A stretch of DNA of 13,212 nt from an uncultured Clostridia bacterium (lineage in GTDB: Bacteria; Bacillota; Clostridia; RUG12999): contig CATIYX010000363.1 in assembly GCA_949739095.1 (NCBI GenBank), positions 1-13,212 of the forward strand. The letters run 5' to 3'. The position numbers and the translations under genes are program-made. This document shows, piece after piece, positions 1-8,535 of this stretch. Within the stretch, counting starts at the first letter, position 1. Every line of letters starts with the position of its first letter. Under the pieces are notes generated by a model. It did not search any database, was not told the DNA's origin, and saw nothing but the letters and a program-made list of their open reading frames with translations.

Positions 1-841
1 CTTCCGCCACAATCCGATACTGTACGCTATTACTGTCGCTTTGAATGGTTACTATTTGATTCTCTTCATCAACTGCAAATGTACCGCCTAATTTTTCTGC
101 TACAAATTTTGCAGGTACATACATGATGTCATCTACTATCTGTGGAGCTACGTTTTCATTCTGACTATCTATTGTCACTTTCTTAGTATCTACAATAGCC
201 TTGGAATTGCTAATAGCCATGGCAATACCATCGGTCAGCGAAGATTTAATTGCCTGAATTTGTTCTTCTGAAAGATAGTCATATCTATGCTGATGATAAG
301 AAATATCGTCCGCCGACTCCATATCGTTTCCCGACGCAGCCTTGCCGTAAACCTCCAATTCACTGATACTAAACCCCTTATATGGACCTAACGCCGTGAT
401 ATTTATAATGTTAAATCTTACATATAAAGCATCCACATAATTAATGTCAAATTCAATAATAGAACTTTTTGTTTTTTGGGGCTGGGTTGCACTTTCCCAT
501 ACTTTCCCATCAAGTGAAACATCCACACTACACATCAACTCTCTTATACTGTCTCCCTGTTTCACAACAACTTGATTTATCGTAGAAACATCGGACAGCT
601 CTGCTATAATATTGCCCGCTTGTGTGTCGGCCGAAGCAAAAAATTGTGTAGACCAAATTCCATCGGCAACCTTCTGAAATTCTTTGTTATCTTTTATTGT
701 CGCTTCTCCATTTTTATCCCATCCGCTACCTGTAACTGCGGATATACTTAATATATCATCGCTCGCAGCACATACGACAGCAGAAGGCAGAACAGAAAAC
801 AAACAGGCAGTCGCCAAAATTAGACTGAATAAAGATTTCAA
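1..841 (-). CDS. Secreted discoidin-like / copper amine oxidase N1-like protein, C-terminus outside window
   Basis: The gene enters at a TTG start and runs off the left edge; 280 residues are visible. TTG is chosen because a strong GGAGG lies 7 bases upstream and a signal peptide begins right there (MKSLFSLILA, hydrophobic core, likely cleavage after VVCAA near residue 26). Residues about 35-167 resemble an F5/8 type C (discoidin, galactose-binding-like) domain, with the typical VSLDGKVWE strand, a YVRFNI strand and a final ISELEVYG strand. Residues about 218-267 match the copper amine oxidase N-terminal-like fold (MYVPAKFVAEKLGG, then EENQIVTI), a common module of secreted and wall proteins in Clostridia that does not imply amine oxidase activity. 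Last visible gene of the operon, 13 bases after the SLH/lectin gene. The missing C-terminal part could be catalytic (for example a lyase or hydrolase) or purely binding; function is not assignable from what is visible. Confidence 0.85.
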   Translation of the reverse strand, partial: MKSLFSLILATACLFSVLPSAVVCAASDDILSISAVTGSGWDKNGEATIKDNKEFQKVADGIWSTQFFASADTQAGNIIAELSDVSTINQVVVKQGDSIRELMCSVDVSLDGKVWESATQPQKTKSSIIEFDINYVDALYVRFNIINITALGPYKGFSISELEVYGKAASGNDMESADDISYHQHRYDYLSEEQIQAIKSSLTDGIAMAISNSKAIVDTKKVTIDSQNENVAPQIVDDIMYVPAKFVAEKLGGTFAVDEENQIVTIQSDSNSVQYRIVAE

Positions 842-848
842 CGCTTTT

Positions 849-853
849 CCTCC
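849..853 (-). promoter_or_regulatory. Ribosome-binding site fixing the TTG start at 841
   Basis: Perfect GGAGG with a 7-base spacer before TTG. It begins one base after the TAA of the upstream SLH gene (855-857), so translation of the two genes is probably coupled. No in-frame ATG lies near the signal peptide. Confidence 0.8.
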
Positions 854-854
854 T

Positions 855-3470
855 TTATTCGCAATATTTTGTATAAACTCTATACACCATCACTGCCGTT
901 TCAGCGCGCGTGGTATTCCCTTTCGGGTTAAAGGTGCCGTCAGGGTTGCCCGTCAAAATTTCATTGGACGCCAATGCTTTTACACTTTCTTCCGCATAAT
1001 CAGCTATATTGTCCTGGTCAGAAAATGCTGTTTCATCAACTTCCAAGGTTTCCCCCTTTTTCTCCAGCGCTCTGTATAGAATCGTTGCTGCCTGTTCACG
1101 CGTAATGCTGTCGTTCACGCCGAACGTTTCATCAGAATATCCATTGATAATATCGTTTTGCACAGCTGTATAAATATAGTCAGTATACCATGCATTATCG
1201 GATACATCTGCAAATCCCACAGTTCCTTTCTGCAATTCCAAACCAAACAAGATAACGACGATTTTGGTAAATTCTGCCCGTGTGATATTGTTTTCAGGAG
1301 AAAATTCCTTTTCAGAAGTACCATTGATAATGCCCTTTTGATATAATTGACCAATTACATCTTTTGCCCACGGAACACTGTCCAAATCACTAAATTCTTT
1401 TTCCGTCGGCTGCTGATTTTGGAATGGTGTCATATCCTGCTGTTTGAGTTGATACAGCGGGATTGCGTAATTTTCCCCTTTGGTTCTGCCCGAATTCCCA
1501 CCTCCACCTCCGCCAGATAAACTTCCGCCGGTGTTGTTATTTGCGACTTCTTTTTTCAAAACAACTAAATCGAAGCGTTTTTTTATCACCGGTCCGTCTT
1601 CAAAAGAAACGGTGGCTGTCAGCGTAACTGGTTCATTTTGACTTGTTCGTATAACGGAACCATCTGGTGCAATGACATTCGGATTACTAGATTCCCAGCT
1701 TATCGTTGAACCTGCTGCCCCTTTTGTTAAAAGAAGTAAATCTGTTGTTACTTTCTCATAATCACTCTCCGCCACGCCAATGTTAATTGCCTGTGAGTCC
1801 GCTACAGTCGGATTTGGCTGCACAGGACCGTATGCCTCGCTGGTATATCGCTTTCCTTGCACACCTGATTTAACGGGCGTTATCTCAAATTTTATCATTT
1901 TGCCTACCTCATTTTCCGTCAGCACATACTCTATGTCCTCTGCGCCGGAAATAGGCTGCTCACTGTCGTCTTCACATACAAGCCATCTATATGTACAGCT
2001 GTTACCCTCTGCCGTTTCATCAAAATCGAAAAATTGATACACACCTTTTAGCTTTAATCCTGCAATGAATTTCCCCTCAACTGTTACCTTCGGCGTATAA
2101 TCAGTATATATAAATTCAAGGTCATAAATTTTCGAAGGACGGGCGCTTCCCGGCATAACCAACTTAAAATATTGCGCAGACAGCGTTTCAAACGAAATGG
2201 TAATCTTGTTCCCAGATTCCTCCCGTTCAATTCCCAATATGTTAACCTCCAGATAATCACTATCATTATCTGAAATCATTAACTGGATGTCTTCAGATAT
2301 ATTTTCACCTGTAACAACAATAGAATTATACTCCGTAGGTTCCTGTGCGTCAATCCTGAGCCATGTTTCTTCTTCCGTGTCCCAATTTCCAATCCAGTAT
2401 GTCGTTTCATCATCATCAATTGTATTTCCTGCTAAAACATCATTCACATTTGCTTTGGCGTTAGACTGATTTTCACCGGATTCAGGCTGTACATTTAATG
2501 TAAAACACCGTTCGGTCGCACCGTTCGGTGCCGTTACCACCATTGTCATACCTGTTTCAACATAATTATCGTCTTCTAGCTGTGTTCCGCTTTTTGATTC
2601 TACACTGATACTTGCACCTGTTTTTGACGTGGTAATACCTTGTCTCAATTGCTCTACTGACGTCAGATAGGGAATATTCGAAATGGTTTCGGCAGTCATT
2701 GTATAGTTACTTGCAGAAACCGTTGCATCACCATCTGTTTCACCTGTCAAATCATAAACTTTAATGTCATCCAACACCATGGAATTTGTAGTTCCGTTTC
2801 CGGGCAGCATAAATTTCAGCGTATCGATTCCCGCATAGCCGCCACTTGCGTGACCGGTGAATGTACCAACGGGAATGCCGTTTACATATGCATTATACTG
2901 TGTTGAGCCCTGCTGAAAAATCATTGTTACTGTGTACCATTTATTCGCTTCAAATTTGACCGTTTCTGTTGACACAGCAGTAGCATTGAAAACAAACGCA
3001 CCTGTATTACCCAAAATCCTGAATGTGTTTTGACCTCCTAGATTCCACCAGTTGTTGCCACTCTTGATTTCCAGACGTTTTTCAATTTTGATATCTTCAG
3101 AATACACATTAAACTCCAGCACCTGATATCCTTCTTCGGGAACAGTGTTTCTGCCCTCGCTCGCCCCCTGCAATACCTTTTGGAATGTCGGTCCGCTGCT
3201 TCCTCCCACCATTTTGGCACTCCTGTCGTCCGCTGCCTTTCCTCCTACGCCTTTCACCCAATTTAAAGCCCCTGTCCCCTGCGTCCATGTCCAACCATTG
3301 GCAATGGAGGGCACCGTATTATCATTATATTCGGCGTCAGTTCTGTCAAATGCGCCATCTGCCGATACATAACGTAGTTCACCAATTTCCGCATGAACGA
3401 AACATCCTGTCATCATGTTTACTACACAAAACACCGCTATAAAAATACTTAATATTTTTTTATTCTGCAT
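855..3470 (-). CDS. Multidomain surface protein: lectin-like, galactose-binding-like and Ig-like modules plus three C-terminal SLH domains
   Basis: An 871-residue exported protein. The signal peptide covers about residues 1-27 (cleavage probably after FVHA; TGC at 21-23 is a weak lipobox alternative). Modules in order: a concanavalin A/LamG-like domain at about 35-243 (ends MVLDDIKVYD); a small beta domain at about 250-328; a discoidin-like galactose-binding fold at about 335-457 (DDDETTYWIG, then YFKLVMPG and YDLEFIY); an Ig-like module at about 458-552 (CTYRWLVCEDD); a bacterial Ig-like module at about 555-638 (ISWESSNPNVI); a Gly/Ser linker at about 643-662; and SLH domains at about 693-745, 753-803 and 816-866 with TRAE, TREQ and TRAE signatures. 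SLH triplets bind pyruvylated secondary cell-wall polymer, so the N-terminal modules should face outward and may bind polysaccharide (inference). No catalytic domain is visible. The ATG follows GGAGGA by 7 bases; that site lies inside the last codons and stop of the upstream SLH gene, implying translational coupling. Confidence 0.93.
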   Translation of the reverse strand: MQNKKILSIFIAVFCVVNMMTGCFVHAEIGELRYVSADGAFDRTDAEYNDNTVPSIANGWTWTQGTGALNWVKGVGGKAADDRSAKMVGGSSGPTFQKVLQGASEGRNTVPEEGYQVLEFNVYSEDIKIEKRLEIKSGNNWWNLGGQNTFRILGNTGAFVFNATAVSTETVKFEANKWYTVTMIFQQGSTQYNAYVNGIPVGTFTGHASGGYAGIDTLKFMLPGNGTTNSMVLDDIKVYDLTGETDGDATVSASNYTMTAETISNIPYLTSVEQLRQGITTSKTGASISVESKSGTQLEDDNYVETGMTMVVTAPNGATERCFTLNVQPESGENQSNAKANVNDVLAGNTIDDDETTYWIGNWDTEEETWLRIDAQEPTEYNSIVVTGENISEDIQLMISDNDSDYLEVNILGIEREESGNKITISFETLSAQYFKLVMPGSARPSKIYDLEFIYTDYTPKVTVEGKFIAGLKLKGVYQFFDFDETAEGNSCTYRWLVCEDDSEQPISGAEDIEYVLTENEVGKMIKFEITPVKSGVQGKRYTSEAYGPVQPNPTVADSQAINIGVAESDYEKVTTDLLLLTKGAAGSTISWESSNPNVIAPDGSVIRTSQNEPVTLTATVSFEDGPVIKKRFDLVVLKKEVANNNTGGSLSGGGGGGNSGRTKGENYAIPLYQLKQQDMTPFQNQQPTEKEFSDLDSVPWAKDVIGQLYQKGIINGTSEKEFSPENNITRAEFTKIVVILFGLELQKGTVGFADVSDNAWYTDYIYTAVQNDIINGYSDETFGVNDSITREQAATILYRALEKKGETLEVDETAFSDQDNIADYAEESVKALASNEILTGNPDGTFNPKGNTTRAETAVMVYRVYTKYCE

Positions 3471-3473
3471 TTT

Positions 3474-6197
3474 TTATTCCTCCGTTTCAAATTTATAAAT
3501 CACTACCGCACGCACCTGAACATTTCGCGTGATGATAAATATCTTTGAGCCATTTGTCTCAGAACCGATAATGTCATCGGTGGAGCCAATAGATGCTTCG
3601 CCTGTCTTTGTATCAAAAATATAGGTTGTTGTACCGCTTGGCACCTTATAAAAATAATTTGTTCCGTTAGCATTTACTTTGAACGTATCATTGTCTCGTG
3701 CCACAACTGTTCCATATACCTTTTCTTCGTACATTTGCCGCCTTGTAATCCACGAATGCTGTTCCTTAAAAGAAAGATTACTTTCCTGCGGCGTTATTTT
3801 TCGTATCTCATTGATTTTTCCTGCAGTATCTAACGAAAATTGGACAACACTTCCGGGAACAATTTCATTAAATGGTATTTGCTCTACACTTGCCAAGGTT
3901 GTTCCTGCAGTTGATGGATACAGCAAATACTTTGTTGTTTTTAATTTTTCTGAAGTTAAATATCCGACTTCTTGTCCCTGATATATCATATAGATTTTCG
4001 AAATAGCACCCGCTTTGTCATCATAAGCTTTTGTGATTTTTGTCACTAAACCGATTTCGTTATCTTCTTCAACAATGGAACTGTTTGTCTCATCTGTCTT
4101 CAAAACAGCCAGCTTCACTTTGCCCACTTCACTCGCGTTATAACCCTCTATCAAATAATAGGAGTCTCTTTTGAAGGCGCCGGATTTCACAGTTTTGTAT
4201 TCAGCATCGTCTGTCATATCCGGCGGTATACTGAAAATGATGGTGTCATTTTGGAGGAAGAATTCTCCATATGAGTCTTCTCCTATTCCGTTTCTGAAAA
4301 TGAACCCTTGTGTATAATCTCTGTACATGCGATCAGTTAATGGGTTTGTTAATGTTAAACTGCTATCTTCATCTTCGTCGGCTCCCAAAACAGGCGTATC
4401 TAAAAATGAAAGTTCTCCTGCACTGTTCGTTTTATAAGCTACTGCTGTTCCACCATCCAGTTTGTTGTTATCCAAATATTGAACCGTTTCGACAGGCGTA
4501 AGCGACCGACTGTCTACATTGATTTTTTTAGTCGCTTTCATAATGTGCATCACACCGTCTGCACCAAAAATCTTAAATTCGACAATCCCCATCTGCGTTT
4601 CCTTGTAAGTCACCAAATATCCATAAGTGTCTGAATTCTTTACGGTTCCGATTGCTGCTATTTGATGATTATAATCAAGATAAAATGTAGCCGATGTTCC
4701 AACGCGTATTTCTTTTGCCTCCTTCGCACCGTTTCTCACAGCCTCCAGATAACTATCAGAAATAGTGTATCGAATACCGTCAATCACAACATACTTATCC
4801 TCCAGAGTTTCGCTTACTTCGCCTGTTACCGCGTCTTCTGATGCCAAAACACGAATGATTTGACCGTCCATGCTCTTTGCAATAGAAATAATACTATCTT
4901 TACCGATGCTCGAAAAATCAATCTCTTCATCACCCATTAATATGATAGGCTGAATTCCGTTTTCGTTTTTATCAAATGCATATGTTTTTCCGGTATATTT
5001 ATCTATAATAATCTCATCTGACTTCAACACACTGTCTACAAAAACCGTATCATAATTTTCTATGCTGATAATATCATAAAGGCCGTCCGTATCATTATCA
5101 ATCAGCTTCAGGCTGCCAACCTTTGGCTTCAGGTACTCCTCGTCAAGCAGATGTATTTTGCCCGCATAAACACCGTTATAAATCACATTCGCTGTAGAAC
5201 TAATTTCTGCTTTCCACGTTTTTCTATCCATATATTCATCTACCCAATAATAGATGGTATTCTTTGTAGTTGAATCACCTATCATTGGCGCTGGGATGTC
5301 AATAACATTTGTTCTGGCTTTATCAGGATACAAATACACAAGGCGTTTATTATCGCCTTTATCCTCTTTGTAGTAATAGATAACATTGTATCCCAGATAT
5401 TGATTGGCGTCCGCTAAATCAGACTCAAACTCCTCGCCATCAATAGAAATGATATTATTTTTGAAGCTGCTATTTTTTCTGTTTGTCGCTGTATATTCAT
5501 TGCTATCTACAACCCCTTTTGCCTTATAGACACCACGTTCTTTATAAAGCAGTGTTTCTCCCGGCGTGGTAACAAACGAAATGTTTGGACCTATCGTTTT
5601 TGCTTGTGGAACCTCAATATCCAAAGCTTTAAAAATGAGCAAAGTCATCTCTCCCAGAGTCAGTCCGTCTCCTTGCTTATTTTTTGTATCAATTTCCAGA
5701 CCGATTTTATTCGCAGCCTGCAAATATCCATACGGAAATCCGCCTATCTGCTCTGCCAAGTAATGATATCCCAATGCAGACACCAGCATCTTTACAGCTT
5801 CAGGGTATGTAATCACATCATCCGGTCCAAAAGTCCATTTGCCGGTTCCGCTGATAATACCTCGCCCATACAACTTTGTCAAATTTTTTGATAACTCACT
5901 ATCCTCTGGCACATCTTGAAATATAGCGATATTGTCCATACCGATATCTGTAAGCAGCTCTGCAAGTGCGTTTGCGAATTCTCCTCTTGTGACTGCCTGA
6001 TTTGGATTATATGCATCCTCTTTATATGCAAGCATAACATCAAACTCATGCAGTGTTGCTAACGGCTGTTCATATTTCGTATCTTGTATATCAAAAGTCT
6101 CTAATGAAGTCTGACTTTCTTCTGCCATTACACATACATTACTAAATAATGTTAGTAATAACGACACTATCAAAATACTAATCCTTCCCATTTTCAT
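3474..6197 (-). CDS. Large secreted protein with N-terminal SLH domains
   Basis: 907 residues. The signal peptide is about residues 1-25 (hydrophobic core ISILIVSLLLTLF, likely cleavage after VMA). Three divergent SLH repeats follow at about 47-90, 91-143 and 150-195; the first two are clearest (NPNQAVTRGEF; YGRGIISGTGKWTFGPDDVI) and the third is weak. The remaining 700 or so residues are beta-rich with no domain I can name. They include an acidic DNDTDGLYD loop at about 367-375 resembling calcium-binding loops, and short modules of the type YGYLVTYKE and VYGTVVARDNDTFKV. This layout is common in uncharacterised clostridial SLH proteins. It probably is anchored to the wall by its N-terminus, the opposite polarity to the next gene product, and may be structural or polysaccharide-binding (inference). 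The ATG is preceded by GAGGAGG at good spacing; the Met at codon 3 is a possible alternative. It follows the regulator gene after 57 bases without a terminator. Confidence 0.9.
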   Translation of the reverse strand: MKMGRISILIVSLLLTLFSNVCVMAEESQTSLETFDIQDTKYEQPLATLHEFDVMLAYKEDAYNPNQAVTRGEFANALAELLTDIGMDNIAIFQDVPEDSELSKNLTKLYGRGIISGTGKWTFGPDDVITYPEAVKMLVSALGYHYLAEQIGGFPYGYLQAANKIGLEIDTKNKQGDGLTLGEMTLLIFKALDIEVPQAKTIGPNISFVTTPGETLLYKERGVYKAKGVVDSNEYTATNRKNSSFKNNIISIDGEEFESDLADANQYLGYNVIYYYKEDKGDNKRLVYLYPDKARTNVIDIPAPMIGDSTTKNTIYYWVDEYMDRKTWKAEISSTANVIYNGVYAGKIHLLDEEYLKPKVGSLKLIDNDTDGLYDIISIENYDTVFVDSVLKSDEIIIDKYTGKTYAFDKNENGIQPIILMGDEEIDFSSIGKDSIISIAKSMDGQIIRVLASEDAVTGEVSETLEDKYVVIDGIRYTISDSYLEAVRNGAKEAKEIRVGTSATFYLDYNHQIAAIGTVKNSDTYGYLVTYKETQMGIVEFKIFGADGVMHIMKATKKINVDSRSLTPVETVQYLDNNKLDGGTAVAYKTNSAGELSFLDTPVLGADEDEDSSLTLTNPLTDRMYRDYTQGFIFRNGIGEDSYGEFFLQNDTIIFSIPPDMTDDAEYKTVKSGAFKRDSYYLIEGYNASEVGKVKLAVLKTDETNSSIVEEDNEIGLVTKITKAYDDKAGAISKIYMIYQGQEVGYLTSEKLKTTKYLLYPSTAGTTLASVEQIPFNEIVPGSVVQFSLDTAGKINEIRKITPQESNLSFKEQHSWITRRQMYEEKVYGTVVARDNDTFKVNANGTNYFYKVPSGTTTYIFDTKTGEASIGSTDDIIGSETNGSKIFIITRNVQVRAVVIYKFETEE

Positions 6198-6254
6198 AAT
6201 AAATTCCTCCTCGTGTTATCATTCCCGCTTCGTCCATCGCAAAAACTATATTTT

Positions 6255-8513
6255 CTATTCCAAACGATGTATTTCCCTGTATTTTCCAGGCGTCATTCTC
6301 ATATATTTTTTGAATACCCTCATAAAAGTAATTTTGCTGGCAAATCCTACTTGAATAGCAATGTCCTCTAAATTCATTCTGGATTCTTGTAATAGATGTT
6401 TCGCATGTTCTATTCTCGTTTTATTGATATAGTCCAACAATCCTATTCCTTTACCCTGCTTATACAGTTTCGACATATAGGCGGGCGACAAACAAAAATG
6501 TTCTCCTATCATGGCAATATTCATATTCGGGTTCATATAATTATCATTTACAAATTTTTCAAGTTCTCTCACAATGTTGTTGTTATCTCCATTATCAAAA
6601 AATTGCACTAAATCCTCAATCGTATCGTACACAGTCTGTTCCATTTCCGTGAACGATTTATTTTCAAACAGTACCTCAATTAGATTATCTCTTAATGCCA
6701 GGTTGTTGTATCCTTCTGGCGTTCCTTCATCAATCAGCTTAATTAAAATTCTGACAATATCGTAAATAACACGCCTTCTGCCTTTTAATGAATACGTATC
6801 TAACGCAAGATTTGACTGAATAATGTCAATTGCACATGCAGCATCTCCGGATTTGATAACACTAATCAGATTTTCTTCATCCATGCTTTCATAATACTTA
6901 TATTTGTTATCCTCTTGCCTGATATTCTCAAATGCAATGAAATCTCCGCTTGCCGGCGACCTATATTTAATTGCCTCCAGTACTTCCTGATAAGCTTCCG
7001 CAATCCCGCGGTAACTGTCATGTATATCACTTACAGCAATCGTAAACTGAATATTAAAATTATCAAAAATAATTTTCTGGCTTTTTTTTGCCAATTCATA
7101 AATCTTTTGGGTATCTTTTTTATTTTCAAAGTTGAACAAAAAATAGGTTATCGTTTCGTCATTAAACGAGACATGTTTAAAATGTTCTCCCAGCAATTCT
7201 CCGACAATATTTTTAAAAACAAAATCAACTCGTTCTATTCTTCTATATTCACTTAAGGAATTTGTATCCTCAAAAAAGTTCCCATAACTGTCTACATAAT
7301 ACATCAAAAGAACATATCTGCTATGCGGCATATAAATATTCATAGCGCTTAAAATTTCATCGATTGGCGCCTCGTAATCCACGCCGCCAATCAGCAGCCG
7401 TCTCAAAAAAGAACTTTGCACAATTTGCTGCTGCTCCTCCAGTTTACTGGAAATTTCACGATTTTCAGAAACTGTTTTGTCAATGACGTCATTTAAAAAG
7501 GAGAACTCATTTTCCTCGCCGGTGTATTTTAGCTTTAATGCCGAAAACAAGTTCACAATCGGCTTATAATTTTTTCTTACCAGCAAAAAAATTGCCAACG
7601 CGCCAATGAATATTACGAATATGATACTAACTATGATAATCCACATAATATATTTTATCTGACTATCAATCGTATCACACGGCATAACGCTTACATATTT
7701 TAGATTCATAACGCTGGAGGCCGTATAAGAAACTACGAACTTATCGTTTGATACCTCCTGCGACTGCAACCGTTCTAGTTCCGTTTCGTCCACCATGTTA
7801 TTTGCAATATAAATACGCGTGTTGTTTTTATTAATCGCATACATGATACCATTGTCGATTAATTTACTGTTTTTCACTTTATTGCGAAAATCCGTCATAT
7901 CATACATCATGCACATTGTAACATAGTTACCCGCTGAAGCATCGGCAGGCAAATTTTTTATGTATGCTATACTGTCTGCAGCGTCATCACCGTTAAACTT
8001 AAACTGCAAAAGGTCTAGCTCTGGATAGTGCTTTTGTGACAGCATTTTCTTCCAACCATCATAACTCATATCGTCTCCAATATAAGTTGAATAGAAATAT
8101 TTACTGGGATAAACCCCACTGTTCGTCACTACCATATCCATATCACTACAATATAAATATAAACAATGTGCATTTGTATTTGTATTATAACTTTTTAATT
8201 CACTGGAAATTTCATTAAGGCTGAGGAGTTTCAAATTTTCTTTGTCTGTACTTGAAAAAACATAACTCCGCACAGTCTTGTTAAATTCCAACTGGTCGCC
8301 AATTCTAACCATATCCATCAGGGTATTGTCAAATTCACGAATCAACTGATTTAAAACCAATTGATTCGTGCTTTTAATCTGCTCCCTAAGGGAATTTTGC
8401 ATATAACCATATACAAATACACTAATCAAAATAGGTATTAAAAACACAATGATGTATGAAATTAACCATTTATGAATTACACTATTTTTACGAGATAATA
8501 GCTTATGAAACAT
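6255..8513 (-). CDS. Membrane-bound AraC-family transcriptional regulator (YesS/YtdP-like)
   Basis: 752 residues, the usual size of one-component membrane AraC regulators. A first membrane helix lies at about 17-37 and a second at about 288-312; the 250 residues between are extracytoplasmic and probably form a sensor domain of the Cache type (inference). After helix 2 come a short linker, a likely coiled coil at about 343-368 (ENREISSKLEEQQQ), and a cytoplasmic region of about 270 residues. The C-terminal AraC DNA-binding domain is at about 648-748, with two helix-turn-helix units: MNIAMIGEHFCLSPAYMSKL, and MNLEDIAIQVGFASKITFMR followed by MTPGKYRE. Relatives in Bacillus sit beside sugar importers and regulate carbohydrate operons. 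Here it lies directly downstream of the importer and probably controls this operon in response to an external ligand or its binding protein. The start follows a GGGGAGA site. The stop is TAG, 22 bases separate it from the binding-protein gene, and no own promoter is evident. Confidence 0.93.
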   Translation of the reverse strand: MFHKLLSRKNSVIHKWLISYIIVFLIPILISVFVYGYMQNSLREQIKSTNQLVLNQLIREFDNTLMDMVRIGDQLEFNKTVRSYVFSSTDKENLKLLSLNEISSELKSYNTNTNAHCLYLYCSDMDMVVTNSGVYPSKYFYSTYIGDDMSYDGWKKMLSQKHYPELDLLQFKFNGDDAADSIAYIKNLPADASAGNYVTMCMMYDMTDFRNKVKNSKLIDNGIMYAINKNNTRIYIANNMVDETELERLQSQEVSNDKFVVSYTASSVMNLKYVSVMPCDTIDSQIKYIMWIIIVSIIFVIFIGALAIFLLVRKNYKPIVNLFSALKLKYTGEENEFSFLNDVIDKTVSENREISSKLEEQQQIVQSSFLRRLLIGGVDYEAPIDEILSAMNIYMPHSRYVLLMYYVDSYGNFFEDTNSLSEYRRIERVDFVFKNIVGELLGEHFKHVSFNDETITYFLFNFENKKDTQKIYELAKKSQKIIFDNFNIQFTIAVSDIHDSYRGIAEAYQEVLEAIKYRSPASGDFIAFENIRQEDNKYKYYESMDEENLISVIKSGDAACAIDIIQSNLALDTYSLKGRRRVIYDIVRILIKLIDEGTPEGYNNLALRDNLIEVLFENKSFTEMEQTVYDTIEDLVQFFDNGDNNNIVRELEKFVNDNYMNPNMNIAMIGEHFCLSPAYMSKLYKQGKGIGLLDYINKTRIEHAKHLLQESRMNLEDIAIQVGFASKITFMRVFKKYMRMTPGKYREIHRLE

Positions 8514-8535
8514 TCTTTTCTCCCCACAAACATGT

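Noticed and set aside
1..841. Copper amine oxidase enzyme
   Set aside because: Only the small N1-like module is present, which occurs widely in clostridial wall proteins without any oxidase domain.
684..1079. A 131-codon plus-strand open frame
   Set aside because: It is antisense to the discoidin-like gene and the SLH gene, both strongly supported by domains and ribosome sites, and it has no recognisable features of its own.
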